DNA of 64,000 nt from Sphingobacterium corticibacterium (GCF_004208525.1 NZ_SGIT01000003.1:415354-479353), one strand, 5' to 3'. Numbered from the stretch's first letter, positions 44,750 to 53,989 are shown. The notes: generated by a model from the sequence alone, not told the origin. Program-made: numbers and translations.

Positions 44750-47551
44750 GTGAAAAAATTATTTCTGCTAGATGGCATGGCCTTAATATACAGGGCATAC
44801 TTCGCGCTGAGCAAAGTACCTCGCTTGACTTCTTACGGATTGAATACAGGTGCTGTTATGGGCTTCACAAACACCTTATTGGAAGTGTTGAAGAACCAGC
44901 AGCCCACACATATGGCGGTAGTATTTGATACGGAGGCACCGACTAACCGCCACTTGGAATTTGAGGCTTACAAAGCACAGCGGGAGGCTATGCCGGAGGA
45001 CCTGGCAAAATCGATCCCGTATATTTTTCGGCTTATCGAGGGGTTTAACATCCCTATTATTACGAAAGATGGCTATGAAGCGGATGATATTATCGGGACG
45101 TTGGCGAAAAAAGCGGAAAGCGAGGGCTTTACCGTGTATTGTATGACGCCAGATAAAGATTTCGGCCAGTTGGTGTCTGAAAATATCTTTATTTACAAAC
45201 CGGCCCGAATGGGCAATGGCGCCGAGGTTTTGGGTGTGCCGGAGATTTTGGAAAAGTGGGAAATAACGGACGTATCGCAGGTGATCGACATTCTGGGGCT
45301 TTGGGGAGATGCGGTAGATAACATTCCGGGTATTCCCGGTATAGGGGAAAAGACAGCGAAGAAACTCGTTCAGCAGTATGGCTCGGTAGAGAAACTGATT
45401 GCGCATAGCCATGAGCTGAAAGGCAAGCAACGGGAAAATGTAGAAAATTTTGCCCAACAGGGGCTAATCTCCAAAAAACTGGCGACCATCTTACTGGATG
45501 TACCGGTGGAGCTGGACGAAAAGGCACTGGAAATAGACGATCCTGACCGGGCCGCATTGGAACCGCTGTTTGCGGAACTGGAGTTTCGTACGCTCGGCAA
45601 GAGGGTCTTTGGCGAGGAGTATAACGTGGTGGAAAGTGCGGCCAAAAATCCGTCTGGTCAAATGGATTTATTTGCAGCGGCACCATCCGAACCGGCGGTA
45701 ACCTCTGCTGTGGCTCCTACAGAACCAGTCGTAGCGGGGTTGAACATCCACAACACACCGCATGAATATATTTTGGTGGATACGGAAGAGCAGCAGCGAC
45801 AACTTGCGGCGCAATTGGCGGCATTATCGAAATTTTGCTTCGACACGGAAACTACCTCTGTCGACGCTTTAGCAGCTGATATCGTGGGATTTTCTTTTGC
45901 TTTTGAAAAAGGCAAAGCTTACTATGTGCCGACGCCGGCAGATCGGGCTGCTGCGCAGGCTATCGTGGCCATTTTTAAGGAGGTATTTGAAAATCCACGT
46001 ATTGAAAAAGTGGGACAAAACTTGAAGTATGATATCCTGCTGTTATCGCGCTATGGGGTTCGTGTACAGGGACCACTTTTTGATACCATGATTGCACATT
46101 ACCTCATTGATCCGGATACACGCCATAATATGGATATTTTGGCGGAAAACTATTTGGGGTATACACCGGTCTCGATTACTGAACTCATTGGCCCGAGGGG
46201 TAAAAAGCAGGCCAACATGCGGGATGTGGCGATCGATAAGGTGGTGGAATATGCTGCTGAAGATGCCGATATCACGTGGCAGCTACACGAGGTATTAAAG
46301 CCTTTGCTGGAAGAAACGCATACGCTGCGTCTGGCAGAGAAGGTCGAATTCCCACTGATCTATGTACTGGCGGAAGTCGAAAAAAATGGTGTAAAAATCG
46401 ACGTGAACACCTTAAAGGTGTTCTCTTTATCGCTCGAGGAGGATATTAAACGACTGGAAAAAGATATCTACGAAAAGGCAGGGGTGCAATTTAACATCGC
46501 CTCGCCCAAACAATTGGGGGAAGTGCTCTTCGACAAGCTACACCTCGACCCGAAGGCAAAAAAAACCAAAACCGGCCAATACAAAACGGGGGAGGAAGTG
46601 CTGCTGGCTTTAGCTTATAAATCAGACATCGTACAGGATATACTCGATTTCCGACAACTGCAGAAGCTAAAGTCGACCTACGTCGATGCCCTGCCAAGTC
46701 TTATCCATCCGGAAACGGAACTTATACACACATCCTACAACCAGGCGGTGGCGGCTACGGGAAGGTTAAGCTCAACCAACCCGAATTTGCAGAATATTCC
46801 GATCCGTACCGAAAGAGGTCGGGAGGTTCGGAAGGCTTTTATTCCACGAAAAGCGGGGAATGTGCTCTTATCTGCCGATTATTCGCAAATCGAGCTCCGT
46901 CTGATGGCATCGCTTAGTCAGGATAAAAATATGTTGGATGCCTTCGCGGCGGGTCATGATATTCACCGGGCCACCGCAGCACGGGTGTATGGGATACCAC
47001 TGAATGAGGTAACCACCGATCAACGTAGAAATGCGAAAGCGGTGAACTTCGGGATTATATACGGCCAGTCTGCTTTTGGTCTTTCCCAAAGCCTGGGCAT
47101 TCCCCGAAAGGATGCGGCGGCGATCATTGAACAATATTTCTCGCAATATACGGGCATTCAGGAGTATATGCGAAAAGCGATCGAGTTTGCGAAAGAGCAC
47201 GGCTACGTGGAAACTATTTTAAAACGTAGACGTTATTTAAGGGATATCAACTCGGCCAACATGACCGTACGCGGCTTTGCGGAACGAAATGCTATTAATG
47301 CCCCTATACAGGGATCTGCGGCAGACTTAATTAAAATTGCCATGATCAATATTCAACAGGATATCGTTGAAAAGGGGTTAACGGGAAAAATGATTATGCA
47401 GGTGCATGATGAATTGGTGTTTGATGTGCCGGAGGAAGAGGTCGCGGAATTAACGATCATCATTACCGAGCGTATGAAAAATGCTATCGAACTCCAGGTG
47501 CCTATTGAAGTGGAGGCAGGAACGGGAAGCAATTGGTTGGAAGCACATTAG
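44750..47551 (+). CDS. polA: DNA polymerase I
   Basis: The 933-residue protein has the 5'-3' exonuclease domain (1 to about 290; LLDGMALIYRAYFALSK, EADDIIGTL, DKDFGQL), a linker, a 3'-5' exonuclease domain (about 340-520) that keeps FDTETTSVDAL with its DxE pair, and the polymerase domain (about 540-933) with motifs A SADYSQIELRLMA, B RRNAKAVNFGIIYGQSAFGL and C QVHDELVFDV. No ATG fits the start: GTG at 44750 is the likely codon (a TTG precedes it). It is the first gene of a two-gene unit with the MORN protein. Confidence 0.97.
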   Translation: MKKLFLLDGMALIYRAYFALSKVPRLTSYGLNTGAVMGFTNTLLEVLKNQQPTHMAVVFDTEAPTNRHLEFEAYKAQREAMPEDLAKSIPYIFRLIEGFNIPIITKDGYEADDIIGTLAKKAESEGFTVYCMTPDKDFGQLVSENIFIYKPARMGNGAEVLGVPEILEKWEITDVSQVIDILGLWGDAVDNIPGIPGIGEKTAKKLVQQYGSVEKLIAHSHELKGKQRENVENFAQQGLISKKLATILLDVPVELDEKALEIDDPDRAALEPLFAELEFRTLGKRVFGEEYNVVESAAKNPSGQMDLFAAAPSEPAVTSAVAPTEPVVAGLNIHNTPHEYILVDTEEQQRQLAAQLAALSKFCFDTETTSVDALAADIVGFSFAFEKGKAYYVPTPADRAAAQAIVAIFKEVFENPRIEKVGQNLKYDILLLSRYGVRVQGPLFDTMIAHYLIDPDTRHNMDILAENYLGYTPVSITELIGPRGKKQANMRDVAIDKVVEYAAEDADITWQLHEVLKPLLEETHTLRLAEKVEFPLIYVLAEVEKNGVKIDVNTLKVFSLSLEEDIKRLEKDIYEKAGVQFNIASPKQLGEVLFDKLHLDPKAKKTKTGQYKTGEEVLLALAYKSDIVQDILDFRQLQKLKSTYVDALPSLIHPETELIHTSYNQAVAATGRLSSTNPNLQNIPIRTERGREVRKAFIPRKAGNVLLSADYSQIELRLMASLSQDKNMLDAFAAGHDIHRATAARVYGIPLNEVTTDQRRNAKAVNFGIIYGQSAFGLSQSLGIPRKDAAAIIEQYFSQYTGIQEYMRKAIEFAKEHGYVETILKRRRYLRDINSANMTVRGFAERNAINAPIQGSAADLIKIAMINIQQDIVEKGLTGKMIMQVHDELVFDVPEEEVAELTIIITERMKNAIELQVPIEVEAGTGSNWLEAH

Positions 47552-47555
47552 GAAT

Positions 47556-48674
47556 ATGCAGCGAACAGGATTATTTCTTTTTTTATTATTTGCGGCTCTC
47601 TTTGTTAGCGGCCAGCAGACGGACTCGACCGGAAAGGCAACCCTGTTCGAAAAAGCACCTATGGGCCTTGTTCGGTTCTATTTTGATGATTATTACTACC
47701 TGGTAGATAAAGATTGTGCGTTTAAATCTATTGAACGGGTATCGCAATTTCTCGTGGATAAGAACGTCTTTCATGCTGATTTTCGGGATTTTGATCGGAA
47801 TGGAACGGTTATACTTACGGGCTACCATAATAAAGGGGTAAAGGAAGGGCCGTTTAAAGCTTATCACCCGGATGGCACGTTGAAGTGGGAAGTAACTTTT
47901 GAGAACGATAAACCAATAGGGGATTGGAAATATTATTATCCGGATGGAAAGCCGATGCTGACGGTAAATTATGATGAAGCGGCCGGCCGTATTATGGCTT
48001 TTTGGGATAGAAGGGGTCAGCAACGCATCAAGGACGGGAATGGTAGTTATACGTTCCGGATGCCTTTTGCCTTTTATAATGAATATGGTTACCCTTTTTT
48101 TGAACGGAAAGGACGGATAAGACATGGTGTGCCACGGGGCTATTGGACAACACACATGATAGACCCCAACGAGAAGAAAATACTGTATACGGAAGAGATT
48201 TTTAACGATATGGGTGTACTGGATAATGGGTATAATCTTTTTTTGGATGCGCGGTACCGTACGCCCATGGCTATCCTGCCGATATCGTATTTTTATACGG
48301 CCGAGCGGCTGCTGTCTAAACCTTGCTCTTTTGATGACCATAGTGGATTCAATACGTATTTATCAGAAAAATTTAGCGCGATGCTCACCAGCAGCCCCAC
48401 CTTAACCAACATAGAAGATAAATTTAGCTATGAGGTGGCATTGGACGAGGAGGGGAACCCCGCGGATGTGACGTTAAAAGATTCGTTAACAACCAAAGAG
48501 TTAAATCGTTATCTGGAAATGGTTTTTCCTGAAATTCCTTTTTATTTCCCCTCGCTAGACGAAACGGGAAATGCTATACCGGATACCATAACCGTGCATG
48601 GTAACCTGAGCATTAACGACGCGGGACAGTTTTATTTTCATAGCTTTCGGATTGTAAGGGAAAAACAACCTTAG
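47556..48674 (+). CDS. MORN-repeat secreted protein
   Basis: The 372-residue protein begins at the ATG at 47556, 4 bp after the polA stop, with a signal peptide (TGLFLFLLFAALFVSGQQ). The centre has MORN-type strands GYHNKGVKEGPFKAYHPDG, WEVTFENDKPIGDWKYYYPD and GKPMLTVNYDEA (about 90-150). This resembles the YwqK-like MORN proteins of Bacteroidota, whose function is unknown. The C-terminal section (about 255-372) has no family I recognise. Confidence 0.83.
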   Translation: MQRTGLFLFLLFAALFVSGQQTDSTGKATLFEKAPMGLVRFYFDDYYYLVDKDCAFKSIERVSQFLVDKNVFHADFRDFDRNGTVILTGYHNKGVKEGPFKAYHPDGTLKWEVTFENDKPIGDWKYYYPDGKPMLTVNYDEAAGRIMAFWDRRGQQRIKDGNGSYTFRMPFAFYNEYGYPFFERKGRIRHGVPRGYWTTHMIDPNEKKILYTEEIFNDMGVLDNGYNLFLDARYRTPMAILPISYFYTAERLLSKPCSFDDHSGFNTYLSEKFSAMLTSSPTLTNIEDKFSYEVALDEEGNPADVTLKDSLTTKELNRYLEMVFPEIPFYFPSLDETGNAIPDTITVHGNLSINDAGQFYFHSFRIVREKQP

Positions 48675-48704
48675 CTGTTTCGCCGAAGTATCCTATATTT
48701 TATT

Positions 48705-48712
48705 TAGGTTTG
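48705..48712 (+). promoter_or_regulatory. Minus-7 box of psd
   Basis: TAGGTTTG lies 22 nt before the psd ATG and is part of the 14-mer TTTATTTAGGTTTG that recurs, at the same 22-nt distance, before rpoZ. Confidence 0.55.
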
Positions 48713-48734
48713 TAAAAAGTTTACCTTATACGAG

Positions 48735-49388
48735 ATGAAATTCCATAAAGAAGGATATACGAGCTTGGCAATCGTGGTATTGTTTGTTTTCGTCATCAAT
48801 GCACTGGCCGACTATTATGATGCGTCCGTTTACCTAAAATGGTTTCTATACGCACTTTCTGCATTCCTGCTTATTGCTATTCTCCAATTTTTCCGAAGTC
48901 CGATCAAACGGGTTACACCGGATGAGGGTATTGTGCTTTGCCCGGCGGATGGAAAAGTGGTGGTGATTGAAGAAACGGAAGAGACGGAATACTTCCAAGA
49001 TCGACGGATACAGGTATCCATTTTTATGTCGCCTATAAATGTCCATGTGAACCGCAATCCGATCAGCGGGATCGTGTCTTATTTTAAGTACCACCCGGGG
49101 AAATTTTTGGTGGCATGGCATCCAAAATCATCGACGGATAACGAAAGAACGACTGTTGTGGTAAAAACCCAATCGAATGTAGAGGTGCTATTCCGGCAGA
49201 TCGCGGGTGCGATGGCGCGGCGTATCGTATGGTATGTAAAAGAGAACGATGCGGTAACACAGGGTGCAGAGTTTGGGTTCATCAAATTTGGCTCGCGTGT
49301 GGATTTGTTTTTACCCTTGGGCACGGAAGTAACGGTGAATATCGGCGATAAAGTGGTGGGTGGAAAAACCGTCATCGCAAAAATATAA
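48735..49388 (+). CDS. psd: Phosphatidylserine decarboxylase
   Basis: The enzyme makes phosphatidylethanolamine, the main Bacteroidota phospholipid. The 217-residue short form has two N-terminal hydrophobic segments (about 9-25 and 32-50), IVLCPADGKVVVIEE near 72, FMSPINVHVNRNP near 103 and the self-cleavage site in IKFGSRVDLFLP near 187, where Ser becomes the pyruvoyl group. No phosphatidylserine synthase gene lies beside it. Confidence 0.93.
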   Translation: MKFHKEGYTSLAIVVLFVFVINALADYYDASVYLKWFLYALSAFLLIAILQFFRSPIKRVTPDEGIVLCPADGKVVVIEETEETEYFQDRRIQVSIFMSPINVHVNRNPISGIVSYFKYHPGKFLVAWHPKSSTDNERTTVVVKTQSNVEVLFRQIAGAMARRIVWYVKENDAVTQGAEFGFIKFGSRVDLFLPLGTEVTVNIGDKVVGGKTVIAKI

Positions 49389-49463
49389 TACTACCTTCTA
49401 AAAATAATAGATAAAATTTGCGTCAGGTTTCGTACTTTAGATACTCGTTATAAGGAAGTTTTC

Positions 49464-50498
49464 ATGAATCTGAGCATCTTTACCCTTCTCATATCAAGCA
49501 GTATCGGGCTTCTGATTGCTGCGACCGATTACTTTCACCGGGGAAGCCTGACTGTAGCCGCTTTACTATTTGCTACGGTAACGGTGCTCTGCTACGTAAT
49601 CTTACTTAACTTATTTGAACGCTTTATCTATAAGCGGATCCGGAATGTGTACAAGCTTATCCGTAATCTGAAATTGGACAAAGGCCTTAAGGATGCACTG
49701 GGCGAACAAATAACGGACGACCCTATCCGGGATGCGGAAAGGGAAGTGCAAGACTGGGCCAAGCAACGTGTGTCTGAACTTGAAAAATTAAGAGAGCAAG
49801 CCAAATTCCGCAAAGAATTTCTTTCCAATATTTCGCATGAATTTAAAACACCGCTGTTTGCGACACAGGGTTATGTGGAAACATTGCAGGACGGCCTAAT
49901 TGATGATGATCCGGAAATGGCGAAAAATTTTCTGGAAAAAGCAGCCCGGAACCTGGATCGCCTCAGTTATTTAATACAAGATTTGGACGAAATATCGAAG
50001 TTGGAGATGGGCATTATTTCCTTAACGATAGAGACTTTTGACATCGTAGCGCTGATTAGGGACTGTATGGAAGATTTAGAGGGAAAGGCTAGGCAACATG
50101 ACATCCACATGCGGTACACCGGCAAGTTAAACCATCCTATCTTCGTCAAAGGGGATCGCAAGCGCGTGCAACAGGTCATTATCAATTTATTGGACAATTC
50201 CATTAAATATGGTAAAAAAGGTGGCATGACGAGTATTTCGATTTTTCCACTATTCGAGCAGGTGCTGGTCGAAGTGACAGACAATGGCGTAGGTATCGAT
50301 GAAAAAAATCTACCGCGGGTGTTTGAACGTTTCTTCCGGACGGATGCCAGCCGTTCGCGCGAAGTGGGAGGCTCGGGAATTGGTTTGGCCATTGTGAAGC
50401 ATATTATTGAGGCACATGAACAAAATGTTAATGTACGGAGTACAGAAGGTATTGGTACGACATTCGGATTTACACTAGAACAGCCCAAACACGGTTAA
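49464..50498 (+). CDS. PhoR-like sensor histidine kinase
   Basis: The 344 residues have two N-terminal membrane helices (about 5-22 and 28-52), HisKA with FLSNISHEFKTPLF (phospho-acceptor His near 130), and HATPase with INLLDNSIKYG, VTDNGVGIDEKNLPRVFERF and GGSGIGLAIVKHI. There is no PAS or large sensor domain between. The nearby DUF47-Pit phosphate uptake genes suggest phosphate sensing, but the response regulator gene is not adjacent. The ATG is preceded by AAGGAAG at 5 nt. Confidence 0.88.
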   Translation: MNLSIFTLLISSSIGLLIAATDYFHRGSLTVAALLFATVTVLCYVILLNLFERFIYKRIRNVYKLIRNLKLDKGLKDALGEQITDDPIRDAEREVQDWAKQRVSELEKLREQAKFRKEFLSNISHEFKTPLFATQGYVETLQDGLIDDDPEMAKNFLEKAARNLDRLSYLIQDLDEISKLEMGIISLTIETFDIVALIRDCMEDLEGKARQHDIHMRYTGKLNHPIFVKGDRKRVQQVIINLLDNSIKYGKKGGMTSISIFPLFEQVLVEVTDNGVGIDEKNLPRVFERFFRTDASRSREVGGSGIGLAIVKHIIEAHEQNVNVRSTEGIGTTFGFTLEQPKHG

Positions 50499-50519
50499 TA
50501 TATGATAAACTTTTCAAAC

Positions 50520-50553
50520 TTAACATTAACTTAACATTGCATTCATAATTTTG
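50520..50553 (+). promoter_or_regulatory. Pho-box-like repeats and promoter of the phosphate uptake genes
   Basis: TTAACA occurs at 50520-50525 and 50531-50536, 11 bp apart, with a weaker TTCATA at 50542. TAATTTTG (50546-50553) matches the minus-7 element, ending 16 nt before the DUF47 ATG. The repeats occupy the place of the minus-33 element, the geometry of activator-dependent Pho promoters. Confidence 0.6.
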
Positions 50554-50569
50554 CATAAATTCAAACACT

Positions 50570-51217
50570 ATGTCTTTAAATAGCATTTTTCAGTATTTCG
50601 TTCCAAAGGATAAAAAGTTTTTCCCTTTGTTTGAACAAGCGGGCGCAAACCTTATCGAGATGGCAAAAGCATTACAAGAATCTGTTTATACTACCGATTT
50701 GACGAAACGCGCGGCACTGAACAAGAAGATCGAAGACCTTGAGCACAGGGGTGACGATATTACGCACCAGATACACCTGGAATTGGGAAAAAATTTCATC
50801 ACACCTTTTGACCGCGAAGATATACACTCGCTAGCGAGTTCCTTGGACGACGTGGCGGATTTTATTCAAGGGGCATCTAACCGCATGGAACTTTATAAGG
50901 TGGAAACACCAAGCCAGGCCATGAAAGAAATTGCAGACTTAATCCTCGAAGCGACAGACCACGTAGCAAAAGCGCTTAATGAGCTGAGAGATCTTAAAAA
51001 TATCCGCAACATTACCGATTCTTGCGTACGGATTAATAGTGTAGAAAATAAGGCTGATTATATCTTCGATAAAGCGGTTAGCGAACTTTTCGAGTACGAA
51101 AAAGATGCCATCACATTGATTAAAACGAAAGAGGTGCTTTCTGCTATGGAAGATGCAACCGACAAATGTGAGGACGTAGCAAACGTATTAGAAAGTATTT
51201 TAGTTAAAAATGCTTAG
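50570..51217 (+). CDS. DUF47/PhoU-like accessory protein of phosphate transport
   Basis: The 215-residue all-helical protein has YFVPKDKKFFPLFEQAGANL at the start, LEHRGDDITHQIHLELGK near 51 and TPFDREDIHSLASSLDDVAD near 77, all typical of DUF47 proteins that accompany Pit transporters and are thought to regulate them, like PhoU. It precedes pitA by 31 bp. Confidence 0.93.
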   Translation: MSLNSIFQYFVPKDKKFFPLFEQAGANLIEMAKALQESVYTTDLTKRAALNKKIEDLEHRGDDITHQIHLELGKNFITPFDREDIHSLASSLDDVADFIQGASNRMELYKVETPSQAMKEIADLILEATDHVAKALNELRDLKNIRNITDSCVRINSVENKADYIFDKAVSELFEYEKDAITLIKTKEVLSAMEDATDKCEDVANVLESILVKNA

Positions 51218-51248
51218 TATTCTGAGCATGAAGAAAGCATAACATATT

Positions 51249-52262
51249 ATGATGATTTCCACTTTATTGATCGTCGTTGTCATTCTGGCTATCGCATTCG
51301 ACTATATCAATGGTTTCCACGATGCAGCCAACTCCATCGCAACAGTTGTATCAACCAAAGTATTAACACCTTTTATGGCTGTACTATGGGCCGCGATATG
51401 GAATTTCGCCGCTTATTTTTATTTTACAGACCATAAAGTAGCCAACACGATTGCCAAAACCGTCCTGGAAGAGTATATTACGCTAGAAGTTATATTCGCG
51501 GGATTGGTCGCAGCTATTTCCTGGAATCTTTTTACCTGGTACTACGGCGTACCCTCTAGTTCATCACACACCCTTATTGGAGGGTTTGCAGGATCTGGAA
51601 TGGCCTACGCCTGGTTTATGGGAGCCAATCCGATTACGGCCATAAATCACAGTGCTATCGTTACAATCGCCGCATTTATTGTTTTAGCGCCCGTCATCGG
51701 TATGATTATCTCGGTTATCATTACCTTAATTATTATGAATATTGCGAAGAGGGCCCGACCAGCAACGGCGGAAAAATGGTTTAAGGTAGGGCAGTTAATA
51801 TCTTCGGCCGGATTAAGCTTTGCCCATGGGGGAAATGACGCGCAGAAGGTAATGGGTATCATTGCCACAGCCTTGATCGCGGAGCAGGTAATCCCGAATT
51901 TTGAAGCCATGCCGGCTTGGGTACCGCTATCCTGTTACGCCGCAATCGCCGCGGGAACAATGAGCGGGGGATGGAAAATCGTAAAAACCATGGGTACCAA
52001 AATTACAAAAGTGACGCCATTGGAAGGTGTTGCTGCAGAAACAGCGGGTGCTGCCACGCTCGGTATAACGGAGCATTTTGGAATCCCGGTATCTACTACC
52101 CATACGATTACCGGTTCGATTATCGGGGTTGGTGTCGTAAAACGGGTATCTGCAGTACGTTGGGGAGTTACTATTAGCTTATTATGGGCATGGATATTGA
52201 CCATTCCGGTAAGTGCAGTATTAGGGGGCTTAGCCCTAGCGATTATTCACTTTATCCTCTAA
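51249..52262 (+). CDS. pitA: Low-affinity inorganic phosphate transporter (Pit family)
   Basis: The 337-residue membrane protein has about ten helices and both halves of the inverted Pit repeat: FDYINGFHDAANSIATVVST near residue 16 and SFAHGGNDAQKVMGI near 195, each with the phosphate/cation-binding D and N residues. VSTTHTITGSIIGVG near 280 is also typical. It imports metal-phosphate by proton symport. It is co-transcribed with the DUF47 gene. Confidence 0.95.
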   Translation: MMISTLLIVVVILAIAFDYINGFHDAANSIATVVSTKVLTPFMAVLWAAIWNFAAYFYFTDHKVANTIAKTVLEEYITLEVIFAGLVAAISWNLFTWYYGVPSSSSHTLIGGFAGSGMAYAWFMGANPITAINHSAIVTIAAFIVLAPVIGMIISVIITLIIMNIAKRARPATAEKWFKVGQLISSAGLSFAHGGNDAQKVMGIIATALIAEQVIPNFEAMPAWVPLSCYAAIAAGTMSGGWKIVKTMGTKITKVTPLEGVAAETAGAATLGITEHFGIPVSTTHTITGSIIGVGVVKRVSAVRWGVTISLLWAWILTIPVSAVLGGLALAIIHFIL

Positions 52263-52267
52263 GATGT

Positions 52268-52300
52268 AAGGGTTTTACTACAAATTGTAACCTTTTATTG
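52268..52300 (+). terminator. Weak candidate terminator after pitA
   Basis: AAGGGTT (52268-52274) can pair with AACCTTT (52289-52295), with one G-U pair, and is followed by TATTG. The loop is 14 nt, so the structure is weak. Confidence 0.3.
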
Positions 52301-52326
52301 ATAATCGGATAAAAATAAATGAAAAA

Positions 52327-52358
52327 TTTGGCGATTCTAAATAATATCTATACTTTTA
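52327..52358 (+). promoter_or_regulatory. Candidate ompA-family promoter
   Basis: TTTG (52327-52330), 20 bp, TACTTTTA (52351-52358): one mismatch to TAnnTTTG in the last base. Transcription would start near 52363, giving a leader of about 145 nt. A second, weaker minus-7 match (TAAATTTG, 52454-52461) lies nearer the gene. Confidence 0.5.
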
Positions 52359-52360
52359 CG

Positions 52361-52382
52361 CGTGCAAATTTGTCGTTGCACG
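52361..52382 (+). promoter_or_regulatory. Stem-loop at the 5' end of the OmpA-family mRNA
   Basis: CGTGCAA (52361-52367) pairs with TTGCACG (52376-52382) around an 8-nt loop ATTTGTCG. It would sit at the very 5' end of the predicted transcript, like the stabilising stem of E. coli ompA mRNA. Confidence 0.55.
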
Positions 52383-52508
52383 GCGAATTTACAATATAGA
52401 CATAAAATTTTAACAAGCCCGATTTTTTGGCATCGTTCTTGTTAATGTTATGTTAAATTTGAAAAAGGGAAACAATTTAAAATTTTTAATAACCTTAAAA
52501 ACAAGAGT

Positions 52509-53894
52509 ATGAACTATTCTACAATTAAAAAAACAGCTGTTGCAGCGTCTTTAGTAGCCGCATTAGGCTTCGCTGAGCACGCACAAGCGCAAACTCCAAC
52601 TGTATTTGGTGGAAGATCACAATACAGAACTTGGTCTATCGGTGTACAAGGTGGTATTACTGCACCTGGCGTACTAACAGGTGGATCAAACCCATTTGGT
52701 CAGAAAGTAGGTTATTTCCAAAACAAAGTAGGTGAGTACTACGGTTTAACTGTACGTAAGCAATTCTCTCACTTATTCGGTTTAGAATTGGAAGGTAACC
52801 GCGGTCGTATCAAAACATACAACCACAACGTATCTGGTCCTGCTACAGAGAACTCTTTGGGCGCTCGTTCTGCAGAAGTTGATGTAAACTGGGCAGCTAG
52901 CTTGAACGGTGTATTCCAATTGGGTACTATCGACTTCTTGAGAAGAGAAAACGCTGTTAACTTCTACGCTAAAGTTGGTTTCGGTGTTATGGCAAGTAAC
53001 CCTGTACAATTTGCAAACAACGACTTTACAGGTAGCGAAGTTTACAACCAAAAAGGTAAATGGGGTGAAGAAATCTTCGGAGATCGTGAAGCTACTGGTG
53101 ACAGAGACTACAAATTGAGCGGTTTCATTCCAGTTGGTCTAGGTGTTAAATTCAAATTGTCTGAAGTTGTTGCGTTGAACTTAGGTTACACGATGAACTT
53201 CACAGATGACAATAGATTGTACGGTCCAGGTAGAGTTGACTACAAAGGTAAATTCTCTAATGTTTACGGTGGTCTAGAGTTCACTTTAGGTTCTCGTGAC
53301 AAAGAAAGCTTAACGTTCACAAACCCAGTTGCTACATTGTACGACGAGTTGAAAGATCCTTCGTTACGTAACGAAGTTGAAGCATTGAAACAACGTGTAT
53401 CTACATTAGAAGGTACTGTTGATCAATTGAGCAAAGACTCTGATGGTGACGGTGTATCTGATAAATTCGATAAATGTCCTAACACACCTGCTGGTACTCC
53501 AGTTGATGGTTCAGGATGTCCTATCAAATTCCCAGAGCCAGTAGCACAAAATAACGCTACACAAGGTGGTTATTACTCACCTATTCAGTTCGAGTTTGAT
53601 AGCTCTGTATTGAAAACTGAGTCTTACTCTACTTTAGATAAATTGGCTAAAGAATTGCGTGATAACAACGCTTCTGCAAACTTAGATGGTTATGCTTCTG
53701 CTGAAGGTACTGAAGCTTATAACTTGAACTTATCTAAAGACCGTGCGAATGCTGTTAAGCAATACCTAGTTAACGCTGGTGTGTCTGCTTCAAGTGTTAC
53801 TGCAACTGGTTACGGTGAAGACAATCCTGTAGCATCTAATGCAACAGAAGAAGGTCGTATCAAAAACCGTCGTGTTGAGATCCAAGTAAAATAA
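52509..53894 (+). CDS. OmpA-family outer-membrane protein
   Basis: The 461-residue protein has a signal peptide (AVAASLVAALGFAEHAQA), an N-terminal eight-stranded barrel (about 30-270), a coiled segment (LRNEVEALKQRVSTLEGTVD), a calcium-binding thrombospondin-3 type linker (SDGDGVSDKFDKCPNTPAG, near 316) and a C-terminal OmpA peptidoglycan-binding domain (YYSPIQFEFDSSVLK; YASAEGTEAYNLNLSKDRAN; GRIKNRRVEIQVK). Codon use is strongly biased to a few codons (GGT, GTT, AAC), the mark of a highly expressed protein. Confidence 0.94.
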   Translation: MNYSTIKKTAVAASLVAALGFAEHAQAQTPTVFGGRSQYRTWSIGVQGGITAPGVLTGGSNPFGQKVGYFQNKVGEYYGLTVRKQFSHLFGLELEGNRGRIKTYNHNVSGPATENSLGARSAEVDVNWAASLNGVFQLGTIDFLRRENAVNFYAKVGFGVMASNPVQFANNDFTGSEVYNQKGKWGEEIFGDREATGDRDYKLSGFIPVGLGVKFKLSEVVALNLGYTMNFTDDNRLYGPGRVDYKGKFSNVYGGLEFTLGSRDKESLTFTNPVATLYDELKDPSLRNEVEALKQRVSTLEGTVDQLSKDSDGDGVSDKFDKCPNTPAGTPVDGSGCPIKFPEPVAQNNATQGGYYSPIQFEFDSSVLKTESYSTLDKLAKELRDNNASANLDGYASAEGTEAYNLNLSKDRANAVKQYLVNAGVSASSVTATGYGEDNPVASNATEEGRIKNRRVEIQVK

Positions 53895-53927
53895 GTAATT
53901 CTTTTTCGATAGAGAATTATCAATGAT

Positions 53928-53960
53928 AAAAGCCGATCCTATTAAGGGTCGGCTTTTCTG
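53928..53960 (+). terminator. Intrinsic terminator after the OmpA-family gene
   Basis: AAAAGCCGA (53928-53936) pairs with TCGGCTTTT (53949-53957), extended by a few inner C-G pairs, followed by CTGTTTATT. It separates the ompA-family gene from the TPR gene. Confidence 0.85.
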
Positions 53961-53981
53961 TTTATTATCAATAATTTACGC

Positions 53982-53989
53982 TATCTTTG
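53982..53989 (+). promoter_or_regulatory. Minus-7 box of the TPR gene
   Basis: TATCTTTG matches TAnnTTTG. It would start a leader of about 92 nt before the ATG at 54088. A clear minus-33 element is missing. Confidence 0.5.
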
